A stretch of 64,000 nt of DNA from JBBQBM01 sp964554485 (lineage in GTDB: Bacteria; Patescibacteriota; Saccharimonadia; Saccharimonadales; JAGQMS01), in contig CAZKOX010000001.1 of assembly GCA_964554485.1 (NCBI GenBank), positions 62,001 through 126,000 on the forward strand, written 5' to 3'. The stretch's first letter is position 1. The number at the start of each line of letters is the position of its first letter. Shown piece by piece: positions 33,449 to 43,875 of the stretch. The notes beneath the pieces were generated by a model. That model was not told the DNA's origin. It worked only from the letters and a program-made list of their open reading frames with translations, and ran no database searches. Made by a program: the position numbers and the translations under genes.

Positions 33449-34738
33449 ATGCAGGTAAAAACTGAAAAAATTTCTGAGACTAAATATAAGTTAAACGTCG
33501 CAATTGACGAGGCGACCTTAAAGTTAGCAAAAACTCACACCATTACTAAACTTGGTCAAAATGTTAAGGTTGCTGGGTTTAGAGCTGGCAATGCACCACT
33601 TCACCTAATTGAAAAAGCCATCGACCAACAACAGCTTCAAGCTGAATTTATTGATGACGCTCTAAACCACGCCTACCGACAAGCAATAACTGAAGCAAAA
33701 CTACGACCAGTATTGCCACCTACAGTGAGCTTAACTAAGTTTGTACCATACTCGACTTTAGAATTTACGGCTATGGTTGAGGTTTTGGGCAAGATCGTAG
33801 TTGCTGACTATAAGAAGCTTAAAATGACTCGCCCAATTGCAAAAGTTGAGGTTGAAGAGGTCGAAAAAGTCATTGCAAATATGCGCCGTCAAATGGCTGA
33901 AAAAACAGATGTTAAGCGTCCAGCCAAGAACGATGACGAAGTTTGGATCGATTTTGAGGGCGTTGACGACAAGAAAAAACCAGTAAAAGGAGCAGACGGC
34001 AAAGACTATCCATTACTTTTAGGTAGTAAAACCTTTATTCCTGGATTCGAAGAACAACTTGTTGGCGTCAGTGCCGGTGATGAAAAAACCTTTACCCTAA
34101 CTTTTCCTAGCGATTATGGCGTTAAAGCCATGCAAGGCAAAAAAGTTACTTTCAAGGTAACTGTTGAAAACGTTAAAGAAGTTAAGCTTCCAGAACTTAC
34201 TGACGAATTTGTTGCGAAAGTTAGCCCCGTAAAGACCGTTAAAGACTTAAAAGACGATATTAAAAAAGAACTTGGTGTTGAGAAACAGAAGCAGGCAGAC
34301 AATGATTTCGAGGCCGAAATTATTAATGCCGTCACGCTAAAGTCAAAATTGGACATTCCAGAAGGACTACTTGAAGAGCAAGCAAGCGCAATATTAGCTG
34401 AGCTCCAGCGCAACATTACCTACCGTGGTCTTACTATGCAAGAATATCTAGACGACGCCGGAATGACTGCCGAAGAGCAAAAAGCTAAAGAGATAATGCC
34501 GGAGGCCGAACGCCGCTTAAAAGCCGGTTTAGTCTTATCTGAGATTGCCGACCAAGAGAATATTACCGTTACAGACGAAGAAATAGAAAGTCGCCTGCAG
34601 AATCTAAAAAGCCAGTATCATAATGACCCTAAGATGATTGCAGAACTTGAAAAACCAGAAAACCGCGGTGATATCGCCGCCCGACTTCTAACTGAAAAAA
34701 CCATCGTCTACCTAGTCAAACAAGTTTCAAATAATTAG
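33449..34738 (+). CDS. tig: trigger factor
   Basis: A 429-residue ribosome-associated chaperone. An N-terminal ribosome-binding domain (about 1-115; a GFRAGNAP loop stands for the usual GFRxGKxP), then an FKBP-type prolyl isomerase domain (about 155-240, with LLGSKTFIPGFEEQLVG), then a long helical C-terminal chaperone domain. Its stop codon TAG 34736-34738 lies inside the CIRCE operator of clpP, so the 3' end of the gene and the regulatory site share bases. Confidence 0.93.
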   Translation: MQVKTEKISETKYKLNVAIDEATLKLAKTHTITKLGQNVKVAGFRAGNAPLHLIEKAIDQQQLQAEFIDDALNHAYRQAITEAKLRPVLPPTVSLTKFVPYSTLEFTAMVEVLGKIVVADYKKLKMTRPIAKVEVEEVEKVIANMRRQMAEKTDVKRPAKNDDEVWIDFEGVDDKKKPVKGADGKDYPLLLGSKTFIPGFEEQLVGVSAGDEKTFTLTFPSDYGVKAMQGKKVTFKVTVENVKEVKLPELTDEFVAKVSPVKTVKDLKDDIKKELGVEKQKQADNDFEAEIINAVTLKSKLDIPEGLLEEQASAILAELQRNITYRGLTMQEYLDDAGMTAEEQKAKEIMPEAERRLKAGLVLSEIADQENITVTDEEIESRLQNLKSQYHNDPKMIAELEKPENRGDIAARLLTEKTIVYLVKQVSNN

Positions 34739-34761
34739 CACTCTTGACACTAAAGTGCCAA
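34735..34761 (+). promoter_or_regulatory. CIRCE-like HrcA operator of clpP
   Basis: TTAGCACTC (34735-34743), 9-base spacer, AAGTGCCAA (34753-34761): the left half is perfect and the right half has two mismatches to GAGTGCTAA. The spacer again holds TTGACA (34744-34749), a consensus -35. It overlaps the tig stop codon and lies 37 bases upstream of clpP. Confidence 0.8.
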
Positions 34762-34798
34762 TTATATAAACTTATAACTATTAAATACAGGGGTAAAT

Positions 34799-35377
34799 AT
34801 GTTGATTCCTACAGTTATTGAGACAGATGGTAGAGGTGAGCGAGCGTATGATATTTATTCTCGTCTTTTAAAAGACCGTATTGTTTTTGTCGGTGAAGAT
34901 ATCGAACCGCATACCGCTAATCTGATTATTGCTCAAATTCTTTTCCTAGAAAACGAAGATCCCAAAAAAGACATAATTATGTATATCAACAGCCCGGGCG
35001 GTTCGATTTATGATGCTTTGGCGATCTATGACACGATGCAATACGTTAAGCCGGATATCCAGACCGTTGGTATTGGCCTACAAGCCAGTGCTGCCGCCTT
35101 CTTACTATGCTCTGGAACTAAAGGCAAAAGATCAATTTTACCTAATGGAACAGTCATGATTCATCAGCCACGATCTGGAACTAAAGGCGTTATTACAGAC
35201 ATGGAAATTAGCCTAAAAGAAGGTCTTAGACTTAAGAAGCGCATGAACGAGATAATGTCGCAAAATACCGGTCAGCCAATTAAGAAGATTACTGAAGATA
35301 TGGAACGTGATCTTTGGATGAGCCCAGAAGATGCTAAAAAGTACGGTCTTGTTGATAAAATTATTACCAAGAGATAG
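34799..35377 (+). CDS. clpP: ATP-dependent Clp protease subunit ClpP
   Basis: A 192-residue serine protease. The active-site serine is S97 (GLQASAAAF) and histidine H122 (VMIHQPRSG), with the partner aspartate in the [12 protein letters not shown] segment. The Ser motif differs slightly from the common AASMGA. It forms the proteolytic chamber fed by ClpC (14511). The ribosome binding site GGGG lies 6 bases before the ATG (CAGGGGTAAAT). CIRCE control is expected. The short start ([10 protein letters not shown]) fits a processed N-terminus or one with no propeptide. Confidence 0.95.
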   Translation: MLIPTVIETDGRGERAYDIYSRLLKDRIVFVGEDIEPHTANLIIAQILFLENEDPKKDIIMYINSPGGSIYDALAIYDTMQYVKPDIQTVGIGLQASAAAFLLCSGTKGKRSILPNGTVMIHQPRSGTKGVITDMEISLKEGLRLKKRMNEIMSQNTGQPIKKITEDMERDLWMSPEDAKKYGLVDKIITKR

Positions 35378-35403
35378 TAAAACTTATTACCTCAAATTTT
35401 CTG

Positions 35404-35563
35404 TTGACAAAGTATAATCACTAGGGCACAATACTACGCGAAGAAGTAGGGTAAGTGGGCCTTTGCTCGAGACCGTCTGAATCTCGGGCTTTTAGGTTCT
35501 GCTAGTTAGCTTCACTCAAAGCATTATCAACTATTTAAGCAGAACGAATGGAGTCTTTTTAAC
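35404..35563 (+). promoter_or_regulatory. rpoBC promoter and structured leader
   Basis: TTGACA (35404-35409), 17 bases, CACAAT (35427-35432); a TATAAT at 35413-35418 also overlaps this. The leader of about 125 bases contains CGAGA/TCTCG (35468-35472 with 35482-35486) and a long-range stem GTTCTGCT (35496-35503) with AGCAGAAC (35538-35545) ending 18 bases before the TTG start. GGAG at 35550-35553 is the ribosome binding site. Structure may regulate translation. Confidence 0.55.
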
Positions 35564-38500
35564 TTGAAGGCACAAGCTAAAACTACGACAAAAACAAAAA
35601 ACTTAAATGTATTAACTAACTCTGGTCGAGTTAGTTTTACTGACGCAAAAGATATTGACCTACCAAATTTAGTAGATCATCAAACAAAATCGTTCCAATG
35701 GTTCGTTGACGAAGGTCTTGGCGAGCTTTTCGCTGAAATTTATCCGATCGACGACTATACTGGTACAAAACTATCCCTACGTTTTAAAAGTTATCACTTT
35801 GAGCCGCCAAAGATCTCAGAAGCTGAGGCTCGAGAAAACAATGTTAGCTACGACGCTCCACTAAAAGCTATTGTTGAGTTAACAAATAAGGTTACGGGCG
35901 AAGTTAAAGAACAAGAAATCTACCTTGGTGACTACCCATGGATGACAGAGCGCGGTACTTTTGTAATTAATGGTGCTGAACGCGTTGTTGTTAGCCAGCT
36001 GATTCGATCATCTGGCGTTTTCTTTACTTCAACGACTCACGGAGCTAAAAACCTCTATGGTGCAAAAGTTATTCCTGGACGTGGTGCATGGTTAGAATTT
36101 GAAACAGCCGCATCTGGAGCTTTGTACGTCAAGATTGACCGCCGTCGCAAACTTCCAGTTACAACTCTACTTCGCGCTCTTGGTATGAGCGACCAACAGA
36201 TGAAAGAAGCCTTCAAGCACGTCGATAGCGGCGAAGTAAGCTTACTTGATATAACTCTTGAAAAAGATCCTGCTAAAGGGGCTAATGAAGCTCTAATCGA
36301 AGTTTATAGACGACTTCGACCAGGCGATCTTGCAACTGTAGATAACGCCCGTGGTCTTATTGAAAACATGTTTTATAACTACAAGCGCTTCGACTTCAGT
36401 CGAGTTGGTCGTTATAAGCTAAACAAGCGACTTGACCTTGATGTGCCTAACACTGCCGAAAACCGAGTTATGCGACTCGATGATCTTACAGCTATCATTG
36501 CTGAGATTATTCGCCTTCATAACACTCAGGAAGCAGCTGATGATATTGATTCATTAGACTCACGACGCGTCAAACTTGTTGGTGAACAGGTTCAAAGACA
36601 ATTTAGAATTGGTTTACTTCGAATGGAGCGCAATGCTAAGGATCGAATGAGCATGTGCGAAATCGAAACAGTTATGCCAGCTCAGCTTATTAACGCCCGA
36701 CCAGTGGTTGCGGCCGTTCGTGAGTTTTTTGCTAGCTCACAACTTAGCCAGTTCATGAAACAGGTTAACCCATTGAGCGAACTAGCTCACAAGCGACGTC
36801 TTAGTTCTATGGGACCAGGTGGTCTTAGCCGAGAACGTGCAGGTTTCGAAGTGCGAGATGCGCACGCTACTCACTACGGTCGTATCTGTGTCATTGAAAC
36901 TCCGGAAGGTGCAAACATCGGTCTAGTACTTAACCTTGCTGCATATGCACGAGTTAACGACTACGGATTTATCGAAACTCCTTACCGAAAAGTAATTAAC
37001 GCCGTAACTGCCAAAAATGCTGTTGGACATATTGCCAGCGTCAACCTAGAAGACGAAAAAGGTAAAATCCTTGTAAAAGCTGGAAATAAAATTACTGCAG
37101 ATGATGCTAAAAAACTTGCGGCTATTAAAACTCAGGTTACATGGCCTGTTAAAGCCAAAGTTTCAAATGAAATTGTTTATGTAGATGCTTCAGAAGAAAA
37201 AAGTGCAGTTATCGCCGGCGCAGGCAACAAAGTCGACAAAGATGGTTACTTCGTTGAAGATCGAGTTTCGGCGCGCAATCGCCTAGTTGCCGGTGAAGTT
37301 GACGCTAATGAAGTTACTCACATCGATGCTTCAGACAAACAAATTGCTGGAACTAGCGCTGGACTTATTCCGTTTATCGAAAAAGACTACGTGCTTCGTT
37401 CACTTATTGGTTCAAACCAGCAACAACAGGCTGTGCCACTACTACGACCACAGTCACCGATTGTGGCATCCGGACTTGAAGAAGCTGTTGCTCGAAACTC
37501 TGGCCAGTTAATCTTAGCTGAGGCGGATGGAGTTGTCGAAAAAGCAACTGCCGATGATGTAGTTGTTAAATACGGTAAAAACTCTGTTCACTATCACCCG
37601 CTGCACTATGTACGCAGTAACGAAGGCACAAGCATTACTCAGCGTCCAGTTGTTAATACTGGCGATAAAGTAAAAGCTGGTGACCCAATTATTGAAGGTA
37701 TGTCAGTCGAGAATGGTGAATTAGCACTTGGTAAAGACGTTACTGTGGCATTTATGCCATGGGCTGGATACAACTTTGAAGACGCCATCGTTATTTCTAA
37801 CCGTCTAGTCTCTGAAGATGTTTTAACGAGCATTAATATTGTAGATTACATGACAGAGGTTCGCGAGACAAAGCTTGGCCCTGAAATTGTTACACGAGAT
37901 ATCCCAAATGTGTCTGAAGACGCTCTTCGACATCTTGACGAAGAAGGTATTGTTCGCATCGGTGCCGAAGTACATCCTGGCGATATCCTTGTCGGAAAAA
38001 TTACTCCAAAAGGTGAACAAGAGCTTTCGAGTGAAGAGCGTTTGCTCCGAGCTATCTTTGGCGAAAAAGCTAAAGAAGTCCGAGATACTTCACAACGCAT
38101 GAGTAACGGCAAACACGGTAAAGTTGTCGGAGTTAAGATCTTTAGTCGTGCCAATGGTCACGAGCTAAAAGCTGGAGTTTTGATGCAAGTTCAGGTTTTC
38201 GTTGCTCAAATGCGCAAAATTCAGGTTGGTGACAAATTAGCTGGACGACACGGTAACAAAGGTGTTATTGCTCGCGTACTACCTGCTGAAGACATGCCAT
38301 TCATGGAAGACGGAACTCCGGTTGATGTAGTACTTAACCCACTTGGTGTGCCGTCACGTAGAAACATCGGACAGTTGTTCGAAGTTCACCTTGGCATGGC
38401 CGCTGCCGCACTTGGTATGAAGGTTGTCTCTCCTCCATTTAACGGTGTTCCTGGCGACAAGATTAAAGAACTTCTTGTTCAAGCAGGTCTACCGGAAGAT

Positions 38501-39154
38501 GGCAAGATTCAGCTATATGACGGCCGAACTGGCGATGTTTTCAAAGAGAAAACTGCAGTCGGTAAGATGTACATGATTAAACTTGACCACATGGTTACTG
38601 ATAAGATCCATGCCCGATCAACTGGTCCTTACACAATGGTTACCCAACAGCCACTTGGCGGAAAAGCTCAAAATGGTGGTCAACGATTTGGAGAAATGGA
38701 AGTCTGGGCGTTGGAGGCTTACGGTGCTGCAAATACACTTCAAGAAATGCTTACTATCAAGTCAGACGACGTTTACGGACGAAGCAAGGCCTACGAAAGC
38801 ATCATCAAGCGCACACAGATCGAAGGACCAAAAGTTCCGGAAAGCTTTAACGTGCTTGTTAAAGAGCTTCAAGGTCTTAGCCTGCGAGTTGACTTAGTCG
38901 ACTCAAAAGAGGGGCAGTTAGTTGATGCCGAAGCAGTGCTTGAGGCAAATATCAAAGACGAGGCTGCACATCTAGCAGCTGTCGATATGCCAAAAGACTC
39001 AATATCTGACATTGATGTTACTGAAGAAGCCGTAGCTGACGAATTTGAAATATTAGATACCGATGCTACTGGAGTTCCGATAATCGTTGATGAAGACGAT
39101 GACACTGACGACACAACAACTACCGATGAAACGAACGAAGGAGAAAACGAATAA
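35564..39154 (+). CDS. rpoB: RNA polymerase beta subunit
   Basis: A 1196-residue beta subunit starting at TTG with GGAG 10 bases upstream. Conserved blocks are intact: SSQLSQFM (about 391-398), HKRRLSSMGPGGLSRERAGFEVRD, IETPEGANIGL, the GYNFEDAIVIS region and KDxMVTDKIHARSTGPY at the end. An extra low-conservation segment occurs around 480-600. In the rifampicin region, position 399 (E. coli D516) is lysine; S414 (S531) is kept. The acidic tail (DEDDDTDDTTTTDE) is long. Stop overlaps rpoC by one base, so the two are coupled. Confidence 0.97.
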   Translation: MKAQAKTTTKTKNLNVLTNSGRVSFTDAKDIDLPNLVDHQTKSFQWFVDEGLGELFAEIYPIDDYTGTKLSLRFKSYHFEPPKISEAEARENNVSYDAPLKAIVELTNKVTGEVKEQEIYLGDYPWMTERGTFVINGAERVVVSQLIRSSGVFFTSTTHGAKNLYGAKVIPGRGAWLEFETAASGALYVKIDRRRKLPVTTLLRALGMSDQQMKEAFKHVDSGEVSLLDITLEKDPAKGANEALIEVYRRLRPGDLATVDNARGLIENMFYNYKRFDFSRVGRYKLNKRLDLDVPNTAENRVMRLDDLTAIIAEIIRLHNTQEAADDIDSLDSRRVKLVGEQVQRQFRIGLLRMERNAKDRMSMCEIETVMPAQLINARPVVAAVREFFASSQLSQFMKQVNPLSELAHKRRLSSMGPGGLSRERAGFEVRDAHATHYGRICVIETPEGANIGLVLNLAAYARVNDYGFIETPYRKVINAVTAKNAVGHIASVNLEDEKGKILVKAGNKITADDAKKLAAIKTQVTWPVKAKVSNEIVYVDASEEKSAVIAGAGNKVDKDGYFVEDRVSARNRLVAGEVDANEVTHIDASDKQIAGTSAGLIPFIEKDYVLRSLIGSNQQQQAVPLLRPQSPIVASGLEEAVARNSGQLILAEADGVVEKATADDVVVKYGKNSVHYHPLHYVRSNEGTSITQRPVVNTGDKVKAGDPIIEGMSVENGELALGKDVTVAFMPWAGYNFEDAIVISNRLVSEDVLTSINIVDYMTEVRETKLGPEIVTRDIPNVSEDALRHLDEEGIVRIGAEVHPGDILVGKITPKGEQELSSEERLLRAIFGEKAKEVRDTSQRMSNGKHGKVVGVKIFSRANGHELKAGVLMQVQVFVAQMRKIQVGDKLAGRHGNKGVIARVLPAEDMPFMEDGTPVDVVLNPLGVPSRRNIGQLFEVHLGMAAAALGMKVVSPPFNGVPGDKIKELLVQAGLPEDGKIQLYDGRTGDVFKEKTAVGKMYMIKLDHMVTDKIHARSTGPYTMVTQQPLGGKAQNGGQRFGEMEVWALEAYGAANTLQEMLTIKSDDVYGRSKAYESIIKRTQIEGPKVPESFNVLVKELQGLSLRVDLVDSKEGQLVDAEAVLEANIKDEAAHLAAVDMPKDSISDIDVTEEAVADEFEILDTDATGVPIIVDEDDDTDDTTTTDETNEGENE

Positions 39155-42100
39155 TGATGCGACGTTACGACCACGGAACAAACATTGCCGACTTTGATGC
39201 GGTACGACTAACAATTGCTAGTTCAGAAGATATTTTGGACTGGAGCCATGGTGAAGTTCTAAAACCAGAAACAATTAACTATCGTACTCAGAAACCTGAG
39301 CGCGACGGATTGTTCTGCGAAAGAATCTTCGGACCTGCAAAAGATCTAACTCAGCACGATGCCAAACTTAAAGGTATTAGGTCTCGTGAAGTTGCTGTCG
39401 ATAAAAAAGGTGAAATTGTCACCAAAACTATAGTTCGACGCGAACGTATGGGTCATATTACGCTTGCCGCTCCAGTTTCTCACATCTGGTTCCTTCGTGG
39501 CACTCCTAGTCCAATCGGTCTAGTCCTAAACATGACTGTTAAAAACCTTGAAAGAATCGCTTACTTTGCTAGCTATGTTTTCCTAAAAGTCGACGAAGCA
39601 AAACGCGACCAAATGCTTGCTGACAAAGAAGCTGAATTCGAAGCAGCAAAAGTTGCTATCAAGGCTCGTTTTGAAAAAGAAGCTTCCGATGAAAAAGCCG
39701 ACGTTAAGGCGCTTGCTGAAGCTCAGACAAAAGAAATTGAAGAGCTAACAGAAAATTACTTACAAACCAAAGAACAGCTATCCAGCCTTGTACTTCACGC
39801 ACTTGTTCCTGAAACTGACTTCCGAAACATGCCTGACGATATTCAGGATCTTGTCGAAGTTGGAATGGGTGGTTCTGCTATTAAGGCTATGCTTGATACT
39901 GTCGATCTTGGAAAACTAATCGAGGACCTAAATAAAGAAGCAATTGAAGCTAAAGGTCAACGCAAAAAGAAGATCATGAAGCGACTTCGAATGCTTGAAA
40001 ACATGCATCGTTCTGGCATCAAGCCGAACAGCATGTGCGTGACGGTTCTTCCTGTAATTCCTCCAGACCTTCGTCCTATGGTTCAGCTGACTGGAGGTCG
40101 GTTTGCTACTTCAGATCTAAACGACCTTTATCGTCGAGTTATTAACCGAAATAACCGTCTTAAGAAGTTGGTTGATCTAAATGCACCAGAAATTATTCGT
40201 CGTAATGAACAGCGAATGCTTCAAGAAGCCGTTGATGCACTAATCGACAATAGCTCGGCTCGCAGTGGACGTGCTGTTAGCACCACTGGACAACGCCGAC
40301 GTCTAAAATCGCTTAGCGACATGCTAAAAGGCAAGCAAGGCCGATTCCGACAGAACTTGCTTGGAAAGCGTGTTGACTACTCTGGTCGTTCGGTAATCGT
40401 AGCTGGCCCAGAACTTAACATCCACCAGTGTGGTCTTCCAAAAATGATGGCTCTCGAACTATTTAAACCTTTTGTGATTGGTCTTCTAATTGAACAAGAC
40501 ATTGCCCATAACATTCGTGCGGCAACAAGAATGATTGAACTTGGTGAAACAGTTGTTTGGGATGCACTTGACGAAGTCATTAAAGGAAAATACGTACTTC
40601 TAAACCGTGCACCAACACTTCACCGACTTGGTATTCAAGCTTTTCAGCCAAAGCTGATCGAAGGAAAAGCTATCCAACTTCACCCGCTGGTTTGTAAGGG
40701 CTTCAACGCCGACTTCGATGGTGACCAAATGGCCGTGCACTTGCCGCTAAGCGACGCAGCGCAGGCCGAAGCTCGTGACCTTATGAGTGCTAGCCGCAAT
40801 ATTCTAAAACCTGCCGACGGTACTCCTGTACTACACATTACTCAAGATATTGTGCTTGGTTCTTACTACATTACTTACGACCGCTATCCAGATAAGAAGC
40901 GTCGAGCATTCTCGTCAGTTGACGAAGCTTTCTTCGCCTACGAAGCCGGTAATCTACTAATTCAGGATCCAATCCGAGTTAGTTTCAGAGGTGAGGTTTT
41001 AGAAACTTCACTTGGTCGAGTTCTATTTAACGAAATCTTCCCAGAAGAATTCCCATTCCAAAACGAAGCTATGACCGCCAAAAAACTTCAAAAAGTTATG
41101 GCATTGGTTTATAGAACTCTTGGACAGGAAAAAACTGCTGAAATTGCCGACGAACTAAAGAACATTGCCTTTTACTATGCAACACTTTCTGGCCTATCGA
41201 TGGGTATGGAAGACTTTGTTCCTATTGACGGTCTTAGTGACGTAATTAAAGAAGGTGAAAAACAAGCTGCTTTGATTTCTGTTCAGTATGATCAAGGCTT
41301 CATTACCAATGAAGAACGTGCTCGTTTGACTATCGATAACTGGGAAGCGATCGACGCACGTGTTCAGAAGATGCTTAACACTCAAATGGAAGGCATCGAC
41401 AATAGCATGTCAATTAGCGTTACTTCTGGTGCTCGTGGATCGCTTTCAGAAATGAAAAACATCGTAGGTATGCTTGGAATTCTTTCTGACGCTACTGGAC
41501 GCGAGATTGAGCTACCAGTTAAGAACGGCTTCAAACAAGGTCTTACGACTTTGGAATACTTTACAGGTGCTCGTGGAACACGTAAATCGCTAGTCGACAT
41601 TGCTCTTCGTACTGCCGACTCAGGTTACCTAACAAGACGATTGGTTGATGTTTCGCAAGATGTCTTTACTGTTGAAGACGAAGATCACGATCCAGGCTTT
41701 ACAATGCACAAATCCGATGCTGCCGAACTTGGAATTACTCTAGGAACTCGTCTGCTCGGACGTTACCTTGCTGAAACTCTAAAGATTGACGGCAAAATGA
41801 TTGCCCGCCGCGGTGATCTTGTAACTAGCGAGCTTGCAGAAAAGATCGATGCCTCAGAAATAGAATCTATTAAGATCATGAGTGTACTTTCGACCTCATT
41901 GGTTCGTGGAATCCCACGTAAGAGCTATGGACTTGATCCGGCAAATGGTCAGCTTGTTGTTACGTCTCATCCGATTGGCGTTATTGCTGCTCAAAGTATT
42001 GGTGAACCTGGTACACAGCTAAGCCTTGACTCTAAGCACCGTATTTCGGTTATTGAGGATAACACCGCTCAGGGTCTTACTCGTATCGAAGAGCTTTTCG

Positions 42101-42963
42101 AAGCTCGAACTCCAAAAGGTCAGGCGTATCTTACTGATATTGCAGGTAAGGTTAAGCTTTGGGAAGAAGGCGAAAACTACGTCGTTCAGATTACAGGAAA
42201 AGATCAAAAACAGACTGTGCTTGAAATCGGTGGACGTGTGCCTAAAGTTAAGGCCGGCACAGAAGTTTCAATCGGTGATGTCGTAGCTTCAGGTGATGGC
42301 GGCGAAAACCCACTTGTCACGCCAGTTTCTGGATCTGTCGAAATATCGGCAACTGAAATTATTGTCACTCCACACGAAACAGCCTCTGTAAAATACGAAA
42401 TCCCAGGATTTAAACAATTGTTAGTTAAAGACGGCGATATTGTTGCTCAGGGAGATCGCCTAACCAGTGGTTCGATTAACCTACAGGAACTAATGCGCCT
42501 TAAAGGTGTCGAAGAAACTCAGCGCTATATTGTCAACGAAGTTAGCCGTATCTTCGCTAACCAGGGTCAGCTGATTTCTGACAAACACCTTGAAATTGTT
42601 ATCCGGCAAATGTTTAGTCGGGTTCAGGTTGAGGATGCTGGAGATAGTCAGTTCGTTATTGGTGATATTGCTTCCCGTGCTGCGGTTGTTGAAGAGAACC
42701 TTCGTCTAATCGAAGCCAAGCAAGAACCAGTTGTCTACACACAGTTACTTCTAGGAATTACCAAGGTTTCGATCTGGTCAGACAGCTTCCTATCGGCGGC
42801 TAGCTTCCAGGATACAACAAGAGTGTTAATCTCAGCTGCAACTAGTGGAAAGCTAGATCAACTCCACGGTCTAAAGGAAAACGTCATCTTAGGTCGCAAG
42901 ATTCCAGTTGGAACTGGAGTAGTAAAAGAAGAAGTCGTAACTTCGGTTGCGGAAGAAGCTTAA
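39154..42963 (+). CDS. rpoC: RNA polymerase beta' subunit without zinc sites
   Basis: A 1269-residue beta' subunit with the catalytic [12 protein letters not shown] motif and intact bridge and trigger regions ([14 protein letters not shown]). Both structural zinc sites are lost: at the first, the four cysteines of GPxKDxxCxC...CxxC are replaced by Q67, D69, V82, K85 in a gapless alignment; at the second, the three C-terminal cysteines are T, P and S ([16 protein letters not shown]), and the fourth position lacks Cys too. The start may be the first or second of two adjacent ATGs. It contains no cysteine at a zinc position at all, although four cysteines occur elsewhere. Complex partner of rpoB and rpoA. 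Confidence 0.96.
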   Translation: MMRRYDHGTNIADFDAVRLTIASSEDILDWSHGEVLKPETINYRTQKPERDGLFCERIFGPAKDLTQHDAKLKGIRSREVAVDKKGEIVTKTIVRRERMGHITLAAPVSHIWFLRGTPSPIGLVLNMTVKNLERIAYFASYVFLKVDEAKRDQMLADKEAEFEAAKVAIKARFEKEASDEKADVKALAEAQTKEIEELTENYLQTKEQLSSLVLHALVPETDFRNMPDDIQDLVEVGMGGSAIKAMLDTVDLGKLIEDLNKEAIEAKGQRKKKIMKRLRMLENMHRSGIKPNSMCVTVLPVIPPDLRPMVQLTGGRFATSDLNDLYRRVINRNNRLKKLVDLNAPEIIRRNEQRMLQEAVDALIDNSSARSGRAVSTTGQRRRLKSLSDMLKGKQGRFRQNLLGKRVDYSGRSVIVAGPELNIHQCGLPKMMALELFKPFVIGLLIEQDIAHNIRAATRMIELGETVVWDALDEVIKGKYVLLNRAPTLHRLGIQAFQPKLIEGKAIQLHPLVCKGFNADFDGDQMAVHLPLSDAAQAEARDLMSASRNILKPADGTPVLHITQDIVLGSYYITYDRYPDKKRRAFSSVDEAFFAYEAGNLLIQDPIRVSFRGEVLETSLGRVLFNEIFPEEFPFQNEAMTAKKLQKVMALVYRTLGQEKTAEIADELKNIAFYYATLSGLSMGMEDFVPIDGLSDVIKEGEKQAALISVQYDQGFITNEERARLTIDNWEAIDARVQKMLNTQMEGIDNSMSISVTSGARGSLSEMKNIVGMLGILSDATGREIELPVKNGFKQGLTTLEYFTGARGTRKSLVDIALRTADSGYLTRRLVDVSQDVFTVEDEDHDPGFTMHKSDAAELGITLGTRLLGRYLAETLKIDGKMIARRGDLVTSELAEKIDASEIESIKIMSVLSTSLVRGIPRKSYGLDPANGQLVVTSHPIGVIAAQSIGEPGTQLSLDSKHRISVIEDNTAQGLTRIEELFEARTPKGQAYLTDIAGKVKLWEEGENYVVQITGKDQKQTVLEIGGRVPKVKAGTEVSIGDVVASGDGGENPLVTPVSGSVEISATEIIVTPHETASVKYEIPGFKQLLVKDGDIVAQGDRLTSGSINLQELMRLKGVEETQRYIVNEVSRIFANQGQLISDKHLEIVIRQMFSRVQVEDAGDSQFVIGDIASRAAVVEENLRLIEAKQEPVVYTQLLLGITKVSIWSDSFLSAASFQDTTRVLISAATSGKLDQLHGLKENVILGRKIPVGTGVVKEEVVTSVAEEA

Positions 42964-42983
42964 ATCTGTTAAAGTAGGAGAAC

Positions 42984-43397
42984 ATGCCAACAATCAACCA
43001 ACTAATTCGCAAACCAAGAAAGATGCCCGGTCTTAAGACAAAAAGCCCGGCACTGCTTGATGTTGTAAACAACTTAAAAAATAAGACTTACGAAAAGAAC
43101 TCACCGTTTAAAAGAGGAGTTTGCGTCAAAGTAACTACCAAAACTCCAAAGAAGCCTAACTCGGCACTTCGAAAAGTTGCTCGTGTTCGCTTAAGTAACG
43201 GCAACGAAGTTTGGGCCTACATTGGTGGCGAAGGTCACAACCTACAGGAACACGCCGTTGTGCTGGTTCGTGGAGGTCGTGTACCGGATCTTCCAGGTGT
43301 ACGTTACCACATTGTTCGCGGATCACTTGACCTTCAGGGTGTTTCTGGCCGCAAACGAGGACGTTCAAAGTACGGTACAAAGAAAGAAAGTAAATAA
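42984..43397 (+). CDS. rpsL: 30S ribosomal protein S12 (uS12)
   Basis: A 137-residue S12 of the longer Gram-positive type ([10 protein letters not shown]..., then [17 protein letters not shown]). The decoding-site residue corresponding to E. coli K87/K88 is proline 101 ([14 protein letters not shown]), while the neighbouring aspartate D102 that is methylthiolated in other bacteria is kept. Ribosome binding site GTAGGAGAAC before the ATG. First gene of the str cluster. Stop overlaps the rpsG start (TAATG). Confidence 0.96.
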   Translation: MPTINQLIRKPRKMPGLKTKSPALLDVVNNLKNKTYEKNSPFKRGVCVKVTTKTPKKPNSALRKVARVRLSNGNEVWAYIGGEGHNLQEHAVVLVRGGRVPDLPGVRYHIVRGSLDLQGVSGRKRGRSKYGTKKESK

Positions 43398-43873
43398 TGC
43401 CACGAAAAACTACCAAAGCACTAGTTCGAGAAGTCGCACCAGATCGAAAATATAAGTCGGTAATGGTTCAACGATTAATCAACAAGATTATGCTTGCTGG
43501 CAAAAAACAAATTGCCGAAGCAATTGTTTATGATGCTATCGAAGATGCTGCAAAGCGCTTAAAACAAGAAAACCCACTAGAGGTTTTTGAAAAGGCACTT
43601 GCCAATATTCGACCAGCACTTGAAACCCGCTCACGCCGAGTAGGTGGCGCAAACTACCAAATCCCTTTTGAAGTAAAAGGTCAGCGACAAATGCACCTTG
43701 CCATGATGTGGCTTGTGGCTGCTTCACGTTCACGTAAAGGTATGCCGATGAGCCAGCGTCTTAGCCTAGAACTTGTTGATGCTTTCAATAACACCGGAAC
43801 GGCTGTTAAGAAGAAAGAAGACACACACAAAATGGCCGAATCTAACCGAGCCTTCGCTCACTTCGCGAGATAG
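43397..43873 (+). CDS. rpsG: 30S ribosomal protein S7 (uS7)
   Basis: A 158-residue S7 starting [19 protein letters not shown]. It contains the usual rRNA-binding core: KSVMVQRLINKIM, RPALETRSRRVGGANYQIP and a C-terminal MAESNRAFAHFAR tail. S7 nucleates 30S head assembly and lines the E site. Overlaps rpsL by one base; the short orphan at 43876 starts 2 bases after its stop. Confidence 0.96.
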   Translation: MPRKTTKALVREVAPDRKYKSVMVQRLINKIMLAGKKQIAEAIVYDAIEDAAKRLKQENPLEVFEKALANIRPALETRSRRVGGANYQIPFEVKGQRQMHLAMMWLVAASRSRKGMPMSQRLSLELVDAFNNTGTAVKKKEDTHKMAESNRAFAHFAR

Positions 43874-43875
43874 AT

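Noticed and set aside
38869..39174. Minus-strand serine/valine-rich frame opposite the end of rpoB
   Set aside because: A low-complexity shadow of the Asp/Glu/Thr-rich tail of rpoB.
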